DNA of 64,000 nt from Mantis religiosa (GCA_030765055.1 CM060947.1:257057273-257121272); one strand, 5' to 3'; counted from the stretch's first letter, positions 1 to 11,114 are shown. The notes: generated from the sequence alone by a model not told the origin. Program-made: numbers and translations.

Positions 1-294
1 GTTCATAGCCCCTGCTATCTCTCTCACTTTATTTCGGCGGTCGTCTAGCACCTTTTGGTGAACCTTGGCGGTGTTTACGTCAGCAGTTGCAGTTTTTGGA
101 CGTACCGAAAGTTCATCGTCTCTCAAACTGTCACGGCCACGCTTAAATTCTGCTGCCCAAAATTTCACTGTGGTAAATGATGGTGCATAGTCCACATACA
201 CAGATTCCCACTCATATTTGATTTGCGTAGCTGTATTGCCTTTGAAAAGCAAATATTTAGTAGAAGCTCGATACTCGATTTTGTCCATTTTCAT
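1..294 (-). CDS. mariner transposase, N-terminal part, cut by window edge
   Basis: Read on the minus strand from the ATG at 294-292 (a second in-frame ATG lies at 288-286), the frame stays open for 98 codons to base 1 and runs off the window. It starts MKMDKIEYRASTKYLLFKGN and continues through KFWAAEFKRGRDSLRDDE, a serine/arginine-rich linker and VHQKVLDDRRNKVREIAG. This is the paired helix-turn-helix region plus linker typical of mariner transposases, which bind the terminal repeats and cut and paste at TA. The catalytic DDD part lies outside the window, so activity cannot be judged. It is one of the few transposase segments here without a stop or frameshift. Confidence 0.8.
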   Translation of the reverse strand, partial: MKMDKIEYRASTKYLLFKGNTATQIKYEWESVYVDYAPSFTTVKFWAAEFKRGRDSLRDDELSVRPKTATADVNTAKVHQKVLDDRRNKVREIAGAMN

Positions 295-834
295 AAAAAC
301 ACTCACATCAAGTCACTCAAACGGCTATTGCATAACAACTGAGCGTCCAAAATGGGTAAAACTTTGGAGAGTAACTGTCAACAGATGAATAACAAAATGC
401 TCTAGCTTATATCTACGAGTTGTGCCATCCTCATATTGAGGTTGGTAACTTTTCAGTATATGAGTGTATGAGTAAGATATTGGCATGACAAAATAACCGC
501 ATAAATAGAACTTTTGAAAATGTTCACAGAACTCCTCTTTACCGGAAAGCCGAATGCTTCCTTTACATCAAATATAGATATGGTTACAATACCTCCCTGC
601 CTCTTCTTGTATTGTCGAATGAACCATTTCCGAGATATTCCTCGTTATTTGTTTAAATTTTCCAACATTTATACAAAATAGCAAGCCTTTACTCACATTT
701 TATCACTTGCATGCTTAGAGAATATAAAGACAAAGACATTACCTAGAAAACCAGGTTTAAAAACATTTGACTATCACTTAAAACCTACTTCCCAATAATG
801 ATGCTCATTTATAGAGAGGATCCATAGAGGTTAG
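295..834. other. AT-rich spacer with one 121-bp-family end
   Basis: No convincing gene. The first bases should contain the 5' untranslated region and terminal repeat of the mariner at the left edge. At about 715-800 there is a lone copy of the fixed end of the 121-bp repeat family: a CCTAGAAAACCAG block followed by TTTGACTATCACTTAA. No array follows it. Confidence 0.5.
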
Positions 835-1380
835 GTTCACCCGGCATTCACTGTTCAGAATCAGAGAAAACCTCCAACGTTAAGTCATATCGTACAATGA
901 ATGAAATGATGTTCAAATGAGTACAGGGTACATAGAGCTTAGAGTTGCCAGACATTCATCTTTCAGAATAAGAGAAAACCTCCAACGTTAAGTCATATCG
1001 TACAATGAATGAAATGATGTTCAAATGAGTACAGGGTACATAGAGCTTAGAGTTACCAGACATTCATCTTTCAGAATAAGAGAAAACCTCCAACGTTAAG
1101 TCATATCGTACAATGAATGAAATGATGTTCAAATGAATACAGGGTACATAGAGCTTAGAGTTGCCAGACATTCATCTTTCAGAATAAGAGAAAACCTCCA
1201 ACGTTAAGTCATATCGTACAATGAATGAAATGATGTTCAAATGAGTACAGGGTACATAGAGCTTAGAGTTACCAGACATTCATCTTTCAGAATAAGAGAA
1301 AACCTCCAACGTTAAGTCATATCGTACAATGAATGAAATGATGTTCAAATGAGTACAGGGTACACAGAAATCAAAATTAC
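835..1380 (-). repeat. 108-bp tandem array (5 units)
   Basis: The block CCTCCAACGTTAAGTCAT recurs at 871, 979, 1087, 1195 and 1303, exactly 108 bp apart, and the copies are nearly identical. Each unit also holds the sequence complementary to a start such as CTCATTTGAACATCATTT. On the opposite strand this is the same repeat found at 12.5-14.6, 22.3-23.1, 25.2-26.0, 40.4 and 54.6-55.1 kb. It corresponds to the tail of the SINE called SINE1 here. Confidence 0.93.
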
Positions 1381-1490
1381 CGGATATTCAGGATAAGGGA
1401 AATCCCCGAGATAAACCTTATCACCTAGACCGGTGTTTGAACTCGGGATCTCTTGAACTTGAGGAAGATACGCTACTACCACCTCGCAGA
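1381..1490 (-). mobile_element. SINE1 head joined to 108-bp array
   Basis: On the minus strand this carries a tRNA-type B box (GTTTGAACTCGGGATC on the plus strand is its complement form) followed by the GGTGATAAGGTTTATC stretch that precedes the tail in other SINE1 copies. It directly abuts the 108-bp array, in the same orientation as at 12.4 and 21.7 kb. The array therefore looks like an expanded SINE tail. Confidence 0.6.
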
Positions 1491-1599
1491 GGTGGGTGTA
1501 CTCTATTTTTTTTATTTTTTTTTTATTTCTAGTTTTAATTCGTCGAACACTTTTAACAAGCATTCTGAACTGCAAAATCGTTATTAAATTTTTTTATCT

Positions 1600-2235
1600 C
1601 TTATACAGACATTGAGATTTTTGGCACCTAGACAATCAGTTTTAAAACACTTGACTGTCACGTAAAGTATACTCTACACTTCTGTAACTACAGTAAGATA
1701 ATGTTTATCTTGAAGTAGAAGAGCAATAAGTGTTTGTACAAGAGTAGAGAAAGTCATGTATATAAAATATTTGACTATTACTTAAACTCTACTGTATTCC
1801 CTTGTAACTACAATAAGATAATGCTTATCTTGAAGCAGATACAGCAATAAGTGTTTGTACAAGAATAGAGAAAGTCATGTATATAAAACATTTGACTATC
1901 ACTTAAAGTCTACTGTATTCCTTTGTCACTACAATAAGATAATATTTATCTGAAGTAGAAGAGCAATAAGTGTTTGTACAAGAGTAGAGAAATTCATGTA
2001 TAAAAAACATTTGAGTATCACTTAAAGTCTACTGTATTTCCTTGTAACTACAATAAGATAATGTTTATCTTGAAGTAGATAGAGCAATAAATGTTTGTAC
2101 AATAATAGAGAAAGTCATGTATATAAAAGATTTGATTATCACTTAGAGTCTACTGTATTCTTTTGTAGCTACAATAAGATAATGTTTATCTTGAAGTAGA
2201 TAGACCAACAAGTTTTTGTACAGGAGTTGAGAGAG
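1600..2235 (+). repeat. 121-bp tandem array with hairpin motif (5 units)
   Basis: The 17-base palindrome AAGATAATGTTTATCTT (7-bp stem, 3-base loop), or a close variant, starts near 1695, 1815, 1936, 2057 and 2178. The left boundary at about 1600-1655 is the conserved block CCTAGACAATCAGTTTTAAAACACTTGAC, written here in pieces as CCTAGACAATCAG then TTTTAAAACACTTGAC. It is shared with the arrays at 32.6, 41.9 and 51.3 kb. The right boundary is ragged. Confidence 0.9.
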
Positions 2236-2715
2236 TCCTGCGAGTACAGCATATTAGACTTCAAACAGCTTCCAGACGTCTCAAATGTGAGAGTGTTGTC
2301 ATAAAACAGAATGTCATTAAAAACTCGTTATCTGTGATTGTTCAACTGTGGGTTAAGTCCATGACTGAGAGATTATAAACAGCCACTTTAGGGCTTAGTA
2401 AAGGAACGATTTTGTATCGTGAATTAGCGAGTAATGCGGTATTATGTCATTATAGGAAACGCCGTGTCTTTAGCAATCCGTTCCAAAATGAGTTCTTAAT
2501 TAGTTTCGGAGTTGGAGGAGAGAGCATTTCTCTACTCTTGCATATTCATAAAGAGGAAATCCTGTTTTCAATGTTTAAGTAAGTGTAATAAGTACTAAAT
2601 AGGGCAGGATATCAAAGTTGGAAAACAAGTGAGTGTATGCAAAGAGACTAAAATATTTCATGGACGCATTTGGAAGTTGTGAAGTTCACAAGAGTTGGAG
2701 GAAAATTATGGAAGC
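2236..2715. other. unassigned sequence
   Basis: No open reading frame of note and no recognised repeat. It separates the 121-bp array from the 178-bp satellite. Confidence 0.4.
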
Positions 2716-3169
2716 ACCTGTGTATACATCCCCCGGAGGTAGAGATGAGATAATGTCGTAGCAGATGTATGGACCATTGGAAGGGAAAACGTAAGTGGCA
2801 GAGACGGATAGAGTTACTGATACGCAAGAAGGCAAATGGGACATGAGGATAGGGGCTTGAACTGTTTATCTGCTCTGGCAGTGGATATGTTTACTACGAA
2901 ATGAGTGTATATGAGTCACCCATGCTGCCAGATCTAATGCTCGTTTCAGTAAATGCAGTGATAGGTAATATGTATACTCTGTCCACCACAAGATGGTGAG
3001 CGCTGCATGAGAAGGGAGAGGGTTTGGAACTGTTTATCTGCTCTTCTAGTGGATGTGTTTACTACGAAATGAGTGCATGAGGCTGCATATGACTTGCTCA
3101 TACTACCAGTTCTAATGCTCGTTTCAGTAAATGCAGTGATAGGTATTACGTACTGTCTGCCTACCATAA

Positions 3170-4195
3170 TAACTCGCTTACAGAAGTGGTTTACGAGTAA
3201 TGGCCTCAAACTTAACACCTCCAAAACATCAGTTATGCAGTTCAGCACTCGAGAAAAGAATTCTGAGAGGTTTATCACAACTGATGCTATAAATCCTACA
3301 GAAAACTCAAAAAGTTTGTGTATTTTTTTAAATCAACAATTAAAATGGGATGATCACATCCGTTATTTGTCCAAAAGATTAAACAGTGCATCCTTCAATA
3401 TGAGCTGCATAACTAAATTAACAAACCTCGAAACAAGAAAAATAGTGTACTTCAGTTACTTCCACTCTTTGATGACATACGGAAAAATACTATGGGGGAA
3501 CACTACGGGATGGGAAACGATCTTTAAAAGTCAAAAAAAGATAATTCGGATAATGACTCAATCAAGACCAAAAGTTTCATGCAGAAACCTGTTCAAAAAC
3601 CTGAAGATATTAACCTTATCATCCCAATACCTGTATGAAATAAATAAATACATCCATTCAAATTTTGATACAATTTATAATTCACAAATGCAACATAATC
3701 ATGGAACGAGAAATAAAAATAATCTAAAACCACCCATGCACAGATTAGCACTGTATGAAAAAAGCCCACAATATGCAGGAATAACAATAAATAATAAATT
3801 ACATGTAAGAATCCGTGAAATGAAAAACCTCAAATGCTTTAATAAAGCAATAAATAACCTACTAATGGACAAAGCCTACTACTCGATTATTGAATATATG
3901 GATGATAAAATTGAATTATAATGAAATTTTTTGTCATTTTGTAATTCTAATATTCTGACAATATTATTCCAAGGGAATGTCATAATTATAACAATATTTG
4001 TATATAGTTGTATTGATATTATTAGTAATTATATTATTTGTATTATTAGTATTTATATTATTAGTGTTATTGTTATTTTGTGTAATTATTATTATTTTAA
4101 ATTTTCTACTGTTGACGAGTCACCTGTTTACTGAGTTTTTACTCACTATTTGTAAGCGTATGTGACAATAAAGCATCTTATCTTACCTTATCTTA
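3170..4195 (+). mobile_element. 5'-truncated non-LTR retrotransposon inserted in the 178-bp satellite
   Basis: Satellite sequence stops at about 3170 and resumes at about 4190. The inserted segment encodes the end of a reverse transcriptase ORF, followed by a 3' region and a tail of TCTTATCTTACCTTATCTT type after an AATAAA-like signal near 4170. Truncated 5' end and simple-repeat 3' end are what target-primed reverse transcription leaves. Confidence 0.8.
3175..3921 (+). pseudogene. LINE reverse transcriptase, C-terminal part
   Basis: The open frame begins inside satellite DNA at 3073, but homologous coding sequence starts near 3175 (RLQKWFTSNGLKLNTSKTSV). It continues through LCIFLNQQLKWDDHIRYLSK (thumb region after the catalytic core), KIVYFSYFHSLMTYGKILWG, and the HNHGTRNKNNLKPPMHRLAL segment common near the end of jockey/CR1-type ORF2 proteins. 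It ends DDKIEL. Motifs A to C of the polymerase, including the catalytic aspartates, are missing because of 5' truncation, so it cannot be active. The first 34 codons of the longer frame are satellite, not protein. Clade assignment is from memory of the C-terminal pattern. Confidence 0.75.
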
Positions 4196-5439
4196 AGAAG
4201 GTAATTGGGGCATGAAAGCGGAGAGGGGTTTGAACTTTTTATCTGCTCTGTTAATGGATCTGTTTACTAGGAAATGAGTGTATGAGGTTGCATAAGGGCT
4301 ACTCCCTGTCAGATATAATGCTCATTTCAGTTACTGGAGTGATCTGTGTTATGTATTGTCCACCCACTACAAGAAGGCAAGTGGGGCTTGAAGAGTGAGA
4401 GAGGCTTCAACTGTTTATCTGCTCTGATAGTGGATCTGTTTACTACAATCTGTTTACTCTATGAGAGTACATATGTTTCATCCATGCTGTCATATCTAAT
4501 GCTCGTTTCAGTAAATGCAGTGGTAGGTTCATGTACTGTCTACCCACCAGAAGAAGGTAAGCGGGGCCTGAAAATAGAGAGGGCTTTGAACTGTTTATCT
4601 ACTTTGGCAGTGGATGTGTTTATTACGAAATGAGTATGTGAGGGTGAATACGAGTCACCCGTACTGCCTGATCTAATGCTCGTTTCAGTAAATGCAGTGG
4701 TAGGTTCATGTACTGTCTACCCACCAGAAGAAGGTAAGCGGGGCCTGAAAATAGAGAGGGCTTTGAACTGTTTATCTACTTTGGCAGTGGATGTGTTTAT
4801 TACGAAATGAGTGTATGAGAGTACATATGAGCCACCAATGCTGACAGATCTATTGCTTGTTTCATTAACTGCAGTGACAGGTATTATATGCTGTCTGCCC
4901 ACCACAAGAAGGCAAGCAGGGCCTGAAGAGGGAGAGGAGCTTCAACTGTTTATCTGCTCTGTTAATGGATCTGTTTACTACGAAATGAGAGTATAAGAGT
5001 ACATATGAGTTACCGATGCTGACAGATCTAATGCCCGTTTCAGTAACTGTAGTGATAGGTACTATGTACTGTCTGCCCACCATAAGAATGCAAACGTGGC
5101 ATGCAGGGAGGTTCGAACTGTATCTGCTCTGGTAGTGGATCTGTGTACTACGAAATGAGTGTATGAGAGTACATATAAGTACAAATCTAATGCTCGTTTC
5201 AGTAACTGCAGTGATAGGTATTATATACTGTCTGCCTACCACGAGAAGGCAAGAAGGACCTGAGCAGTGCGGCAAACCCTCATATCAGTGTTAAATTGAT
5301 TGGGTTCTAATTGGAGCTATGAGTTCTGTTATCCTCAGGTGAATGGTTGTAGGAAATGGATTTTGGTGGTTGTTGGCTACTCGGTAGTATTAATAACACT
5401 TTGTTTCTTGCAGAATTATTTCGGTTAATTCCTAACAAG

Positions 5440-5990
5440 TTTTAGTTAATTGATGGAAATTATTTCTCCACACTAGCCGTATATAGGCTAAGGTTTTTGA
5501 TAGAGTCAACATGAAAAATTCAATACCAGGGCCGGGATTTGAACCACATATCACATGGACGGCACGTTGGCCATGGCAGTTCAATGGGTTAGAGCGACTG
5601 GACGGAATTCAGGACATCCGTGGTTCAAATCCCGGCCATGGCAATGAATTTTTCATGTTGACTCTATCTATCAAAATCCTTAGCCTATATACGGCTAGTG
5701 TGGAGAAATAATTAATTTCCATAAATTAACTAAAATAATAAGAGTTAAATGATAAAGCCTGGGACTTAAGTACTTACAATAGCAAGTAACCACAAATGGT
5801 GTATCTCGGATGCGAGTGCCCCTAGTGGTCTACCGGAGAAACATACGAGTCAAATGAATAACTTAATGTCAGGACGGCACTTTGGTCATGGTAGCTCAAA
5901 GGTTAAGAGCGACTGGACGGAAACCAAAAGATCCGTGGTTCAAATCCCGGCCATGGCATTGAATTTTTCTTGTTGACTATCTATCCTACT
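5440..5990. mobile_element. tRNA-like inverted composite element, copy E0
   Basis: Left arm 5446-5545 and right arm 5620-5735 are inverted copies of each other, about 90-100 bases with few mismatches. Each arm runs from GTTAATTGATGGAAATTATT through CACACTAGCCGTATATAGGC and GAGTCAACATGAAAAATTCA. Between them lies a tRNA-like core, with acceptor halves GCCATGG/CCATGGC and B box GGTTCAAATCCCGG. A diverged 134-bp unit follows at 5740-5870 and a second tRNA-like core at 5880-5960. It is the simplest version of the elements at 28.0, 39.6 and 59.4 kb. Confidence 0.8.
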
Positions 5991-6910
5991 AAGTTTGCTT
6001 ATCGACTTGGATCGGTGAGCACCTGGTAGCAAAATTCCTAACATAATTCAATTTTACTTGAAACCCTGGATTACTTGTTTAAATTTACTTCCGCGCGGTT
6101 TCTATTTCTTCTTTATACGGCGACTATTTTGCTCTAATAAAGTTCTAATGCTGCTTCCACTTACGCTGGTTGCGCTATTCTTAACTTCCTTACATTTCAG
6201 ACATATATCTTCGCTTCTCTTCTTAACGCGCATGAACACGTCCTTGTTGTCATAGTATCAACTTTTAAGTAAATTTTTCTTACTTCACGATTCAGTTCGA
6301 ACGTTATTATGACTCTCAGTCTAACTTTATCACATGACCAAACTAGCTCACCCTTCTCAAATGTTACACTATTATTGGTTTCTCATTTATTTCGAATTTT
6401 CGTATTGTTTTAAAAAACTAATTTAACTGATTGACGTTCAACCCACCCTGAGTTGGGGAACGCCTACCCTGAGTTGTTTGTAACGGTATAGATCGTTATC
6501 AAATCACCGAAGTAAATATCTTTAGCGTTCATGCTCAGTTGCATTTTGAAAGCCCCTTTGTCGCAAAATATTCCTGGCTGAAAGTATAAAATAATTCCCA
6601 GACATTGAACTTTTCCTAGCACAAAGAACGTCATGGTGGTTCCTTCTTGTCTCTGTGACGTGTACAGATTTTTACAAGAATATTTTCTCTTTCTTGCCTG
6701 GATGCTAGTATATATGTTATATTAAATTGTATTCTTTACTTCTTATTCTTTAAGTCAACCGACATTTTAATCATTGCTCTATCCATTCTAATTTCATAAC
6801 AAGATTTTATATTAGTTTGGCAAAGCAGTTTTATTCATTTATCTTCTTTTTTAATTATGTGATTTCGATTAATTCGCCGCCTTGTAATCGCTGCCTGATA
6901 TTGCTGTTAC
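5991..6910. other. AT-rich spacer
   Basis: No gene or repeat recognised. The short open frame at 6058-6255 has no recognisable protein character. Confidence 0.4.
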
Positions 6911-6911
6911 A

Positions 6912-7345
6912 AGAGCGAGGGGCCTACTTCGGTAGGTACGGGTTTGGCGCACCCGGGGTCCCGAGCCAACAGTCTCCCTCGTGTGGGCTCCTCTTCGTGG
7001 TTGAGGGAGACGGTCAACAGGTCCACCCACGTGTAGGCCGTGCGTGGAGACCCGTGGAGAAGCTTTTTAGATTCTTGCCTAGTTTAGAGTTTAGGATTTA
7101 GTGAACGAAATTTTTAGTAGGCTTTGATTGATGATTTTTATGTACGTGTATTTTTAATAGGTTTTGTTGCACTTGTATAGTTTTTAGAAAGTTTTATATC
7201 TGGCTATTGCCATGACTAGTTTTTTAAAGGGCGCTGATGATCGCCGTAGTTGAGCGCCCTTATATATGTCATCATCATCATCGTCATCATCATCATCATC
7301 AACATCATCACCATCACCATCATCATCATCATCATCATCATCAAG
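6912..7345 (+). mobile_element. LINE-A 3' end fused to a GC-rich 5' module, with (CAT)n tail
   Basis: Positions 6915-7060 are GC-rich, starting GGGGCCTACTTCGGTAGG. They are followed by the LINE-A 3' end: the last codons LEFRI, a stop at about 7101, an AT-rich 3' UTR, the hairpin-like GGGCGCTGATGATCGCC ... GAGCGCCC, then TATATATGTC and an imperfect CATCATCATC run to 7345. The same structure occurs on the minus strand at 18.5-18.85 kb with the same 5' start. The full coding version of the 3' part is at 45.2-46.6 kb. This is either an internally deleted LINE or a short parasite that borrows the LINE tail. Confidence 0.75.
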
Positions 7346-7384
7346 AGCCAGAGGGGCTTGAACTGTTTATCTGCTCCGCTAATT

Positions 7385-8480
7385 TTCCTTTAAGGTATTT
7401 ATGAGAAACATATGACAAACTTGAGATAAGTGACGCACAATAAAGAGGCTGTTTTTAAACTACATGTGAGAAGTGCAGGATAATTGCCTGCAGATTTAAA
7501 ATTTAATAACTATAAAACTAAAGGAGGTATAAGGTACAGTGAATTTTAAAACATCCTAATGTTGATATAACTGAATAGAAAGGAAAATTTTAGTAAATTG
7601 GCTGAATACGATTGAAAATAATATTTTTCAGTGTTGTGTCATGTTAGAACTGTATGAACTGCAGTCGGCTGAGGAATGAGAGATACCCACAGGGACAGGG
7701 ACGCTGCAAGTGGCCCTTATAGCGTCCTCTCCCTGGCTTTGTTAAAAAACGCAGCGAGATCTCGTACGTAGCGGTAGGGCGTTTTTGTTTCAAAGGCCGG
7801 AAAAAGAAGCAAAAATGGTAACCATATTCAACTCAAATAATCGTGGCATAGCAGCGAAATCCTGGAATGAAAATAGCATAAGGAAAAGATAAAAGAAAAC
7901 AACGCACTATCGATTTGCTCCCGCTTTTGTCACAATTCTCGGCTCACTCGACTGACATAAATTTGTCAGTACTACCTTAGATATACCCGCTTTATGACAT
8001 ACCGTGCCATGGTTTATGGAAAAACCAGCCGCTCTTTGTACGAAAAACACAAAAGAAACGTACGGGCCAGTGGCGTTATGCTACAGACTCGTAACTGGCC
8101 ACAAATACATGTTAACATCACAAACAGGAGCGTTTTGTGTGTAACCAGCATAACCGAGATGTGAAATATCAGACTTTCTGAAAGTACATCTCCAAATATT
8201 CTGGGAATATCTTCTGAACCTCTCTTTAATCGTGATAACTTTAACCTGAATTGGAATACATGCAAAAATCGTAGCAACATTGCGTGTAGCAACATTTTCC
8301 AGGGTATAAGTTATTGATATGAAAAGCAACCTGTATCAAAGACCGTCTAAAGGCATTCGTAATAGAGTACGGTCTATGAAGAGAAATGATTTCGAGCAGC
8401 TATCAGAAGAATGTTTTCTACAGAGGTATACACTGTCGAAACAAGTTGCCATGAAATAATACACGAGAGGATATAACATG
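7385..8480. other. unassigned sequence
   Basis: No recognised gene or repeat. The overlapping minus-strand frames at 8014-8329 show no known motif. Confidence 0.4.
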
Positions 8481-8562
8481 CATCGAAATGAATATGCCGT
8501 TCTCATCTTTGCTTCAAGTATTAATAACTTTGCAATTTTATAATTAACTGAATTATGTGGAG

Positions 8563-9753
8563 TACGCGTAGTATTATGGGTTAAACATTTTTTGAAAGGG
8601 AGAACGCAGAAAGTTAAAGTAGGTAAAGAGCTCTCCGATAGTGGAACTGTAAGTTCAGGTGTGCCGCAAGGCTCAGTACTAGGGCCTTTACTGTTTCTCG
8701 TTTTTGTTAATGACATTGGTGTTAATATTAACGGCCAGATAAGGTTGTTTGCAGACGATTGTATCATTTATAATAAAATTCGCAATACAGTGCATGAAAC
8801 CGCTCTTCAGGATGATTTAAATGAAATCTGTAATTGGGCTGCGGCTAACAAAATGTCAGTTAATGCCAAGAAAAGTAAGTCCATTGTTTTTAGTAGAACT
8901 AAGGGCAAAATTATTGTTAATTATCACATGGGAGGGGTGCAAATTCCACAGGTGGACAGCTGCAAATACTTGGGAGTGTACCTGGCAAGTAATGCTGGAT
9001 GGGACGAACAAGTAAATTCCACAACTAGGAATGCGTGGAAGGCATTACATTTCGTAATGAGAATATTGAAAAAGGGGAGCGCTAGGTCCAGGGAAATTGC
9101 CTACAAGGCCTTAGTGCGGCCGGTTATGGAATATGGAGTAGCATGCTGGGACCCGTATAGAGCTAACCAAATCGATCCATTAGAAAAAATACAGAAGAGG
9201 GCAATAAAATTCATAAAAAGAGGCAAGTATTTTGGGCGTATAAAAGGAGATGAGACTAAATGGGAGGAATTAAGAATTAGGCGTAAAAAACATAGGTTTG
9301 TAGCATTATTCAAAGCTAATGCTGGTGTAAAGGCATGGGTGGACGTTAGAGTAAGGTTAGATAATCCGGATTATTATGGACGAAACGATCATAGGTATAA
9401 AATTAAGGGTAGAAGATACAGAACCGACGTAGGAAAATTTTCTTTTGTTAATAGAACCATTGAAGAATGGAATGAATTGCCTGTAGCAGTCTTTCAGGGC
9501 TGTCCCCTGTCGCTGAAGAAATTTAGAAAAAATCTAGATGGTTTATAGTTTAACTTTTAAATTATAATGGTATATAATATGTAAATAGAGAAGTATTTAG
9601 ATATGTTTTAAGTGACTAAAGTAAAATAATATCATGTTTGTATTGTTTACTGTGTTATTGTTGTAAATCTAGTATTTGTAATTTCATCTGTATTCTTAAC
9701 TCTGCCACCGGGTAGTACCCAATTACAGTGAATAAATAAATACATACATACAT
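8563..9753 (+). mobile_element. non-LTR retrotransposon, 5'-truncated, long open frame
   Basis: Sequence that is continuous in the neighbouring duplicate (9846-10020: GTGGAG followed by AATACAC) is here interrupted between about 8562 and 9754. The insert carries a single long ORF, a 200-base AT-rich 3' UTR containing GCCACCGGGTAGTACCC, and a tail of AATAAATAAATACATACATA. Boundaries are inferred by comparison with the uninterrupted duplicate. Confidence 0.85.
8577..9548 (+). CDS. LINE reverse transcriptase, C-terminal half, uninterrupted
   Basis: The frame is open from upstream of the first ATG (8592); a reading from about 8577 adds WVKHFLKGR, so the ATG is not the original start. Visible motifs are SGVPQGSVLGPLLFLVFVND (polymerase motif B) and RLFADDCIIY (motif C with the catalytic Asp pair). 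SCKYLGVYLASNAGWDEQV (motif E/thumb region) comes next. The end carries the FSFVNRTIEEWNELP and LSLKKFRKNLDGL segment seen at the C-terminus of many arthropod LINE proteins. About 318 codons contain no stop, unusual in this window, which suggests a fairly recent insertion. Motif A and the endonuclease domain are lost by truncation, so it is not autonomous. Confidence 0.85.
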   Translation, partial: WVKHFLKGRTQKVKVGKELSDSGTVSSGVPQGSVLGPLLFLVFVNDIGVNINGQIRLFADDCIIYNKIRNTVHETALQDDLNEICNWAAANKMSVNAKKSKSIVFSRTKGKIIVNYHMGGVQIPQVDSCKYLGVYLASNAGWDEQVNSTTRNAWKALHFVMRILKKGSARSREIAYKALVRPVMEYGVACWDPYRANQIDPLEKIQKRAIKFIKRGKYFGRIKGDETKWEELRIRRKKHRFVALFKANAGVKAWVDVRVRLDNPDYYGRNDHRYKIKGRRYRTDVGKFSFVNRTIEEWNELPVAVFQGCPLSLKKFRKNLDGL

Positions 9754-9843
9754 AATACACTGTCCACCTCCCGTCTTGAATCATTCAAATCACTCGTCAT
9801 TTGTCCTTTGCCGCTACTCGTTTTAAATTTACGTAAAACTGAG

Positions 9844-10278
9844 TTAGAAAATGCATTGAAAGGATAATACCAATCTCGCCTTTGCTTCAAGAATTAATAA
9901 TTTTGCGATCTTATATTTCACTGAATTATGTGGAGAATACACTTCCACCTCCCGTCTTGAAACGTTTAAGTCACTCGTCATTTGTCCTTCTTTGCTCCTC
10001 GTTTGAATATTACGTAATACTGACGCTGTTTCTGCTTCTAGTAGTGACACACGCATTTGAATTGAATTCGTTTCCAATCTTTCCCACGTTACATATTTCC
10101 CTTTTACATTCACTGCATCCATAATCTTATTTTCCACGATATCCTTATACTTCGTCACCAATTCAATTAACAATTCTTTTTCCATGGATGAGAAATTTCT
10201 CTCACAGCTGTTGTTTGCGAACTTGTTTACTCGCCATTTTTCAGCTGTGTGCAGACGAAAATAAAAGCAAAAGCACAT
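9844..10278 (-). pseudogene. Myb/SANT-like DNA-binding domain relic (zeste/FSBP type)
   Basis: The minus-strand frame carries RNFSSMEKELLIELVTKYKD followed by IVENKIMDAVNVKGKYVTWERL. This matches the start of the Myb/SANT-like domain of zeste- and FSBP-like proteins and of companion proteins of Harbinger-type transposons. After WERL the expected helix-3 pattern is lost. Later pieces fit only in other frames (KRGAKKDK-like), which indicates frameshifts. An internal Met at 10185 is the likeliest original start region. The 3' part is tandemly duplicated toward 8.5 kb. Whether it was a host gene or a transposon ORF cannot be told from sequence alone. Confidence 0.55.
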
Positions 10279-10484
10279 CGCAGTATGCTTAGAAGATAAA
10301 ACGACTCAAACACAGCCTTCTATAGCTGTAATATATACAAGTGTCTTGGAATTAACACGTGTTTGTTAACATTTTCTGAAAACAGTTTGGTGAAATGCAT
10401 GAAATTTAACAAGTTTGTTAGCGCTGTGACAATTGTTACGTTACATTTGTTAACGTCGATTTTAACATCTGTTGGACAGATCCG

Positions 10485-10725
<241 letters not shown>

Positions 10726-11114
10726 TCATGATGATGACAGTGACAATAATAATAACCATCATGATCATCGTCATTGTCATCATGACTTCAAGACTTTGTG
10801 ACTTTTTGAAGTTTACGTGAACCTTTTTACTACGCCAAGGATAAAAGGACCTAAGATACGTTGGAGGAGTCAGTCAAATTTGCGACGAGCTACGTCACAT
10901 GCTCACCGCACTGATCAGCAGCGAAACGCAGGGTAATGCTATGTCGTGTTGGTATGCCATTTCGTTGTAGAGTGTCTGTTTTTTCCGGGGAATTGTTTTC
11001 CTACAAATCAGTTCACACAGTCATAAACTATGATGACGTAGTCAAGTACCTCTGAGAGTTCTTAAATTCATTAAAGTTGTCAGAACTCCCACCTTAAAAT
11101 TTAAAATTAGCATC
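10726..11114. other. unassigned sequence
   Basis: Nothing recognised between the microsatellite and the next LINE fragment. Confidence 0.4.

Larger units (their letters stand above)
2716..5275 (+). repeat. about 178-bp satellite, diverged, interrupted
   Basis: The phrase CTCGTTTCAGTAAATGCAG or a variant starts near 2940, 3118, 4321, 4502, 4679, 4856, 5034 and 5193. Spacings are 177-181 bp apart from the interrupted interval and a shortened last unit. Other recurring pieces are GAACTGTTTATCTGCTCT and ACTACGAAATGAGTGTATGA. The array is split by a LINE tail at about 3170-4195. A stray fragment (GGGGCTTGAACTGTTTATCT) sits at 7350-7380. Reading frames within it vary between units, so the array is not coding. 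Confidence 0.88.
8480..10020. repeat. about 175-bp tandem duplication, one copy split by a LINE
   Basis: Copy 1 is 8480-8562 plus 9754-9840; copy 2 is 9846-10020. They share TTTGCTTCAAG, ATTAATAA, CTGAATTATGTGGAG, CACCTCCCGTCTTGAA and CACTCGTCATTTGTCC, in the same order. The LINE at 8563-9753 lies inside copy 1 only, so the duplication is probably older than the LINE. Confidence 0.75.

Noticed and set aside
5511..5711. 66-codon open frame across the tRNA-like element
   Set aside because: It follows the palindromic element, and similar frames appear in every copy (for example 39620-39951).
8014..8329. Overlapping minus-strand frames of 82 and 93 codons
   Set aside because: No recognisable motif, and the two frames overlap each other; most likely chance.
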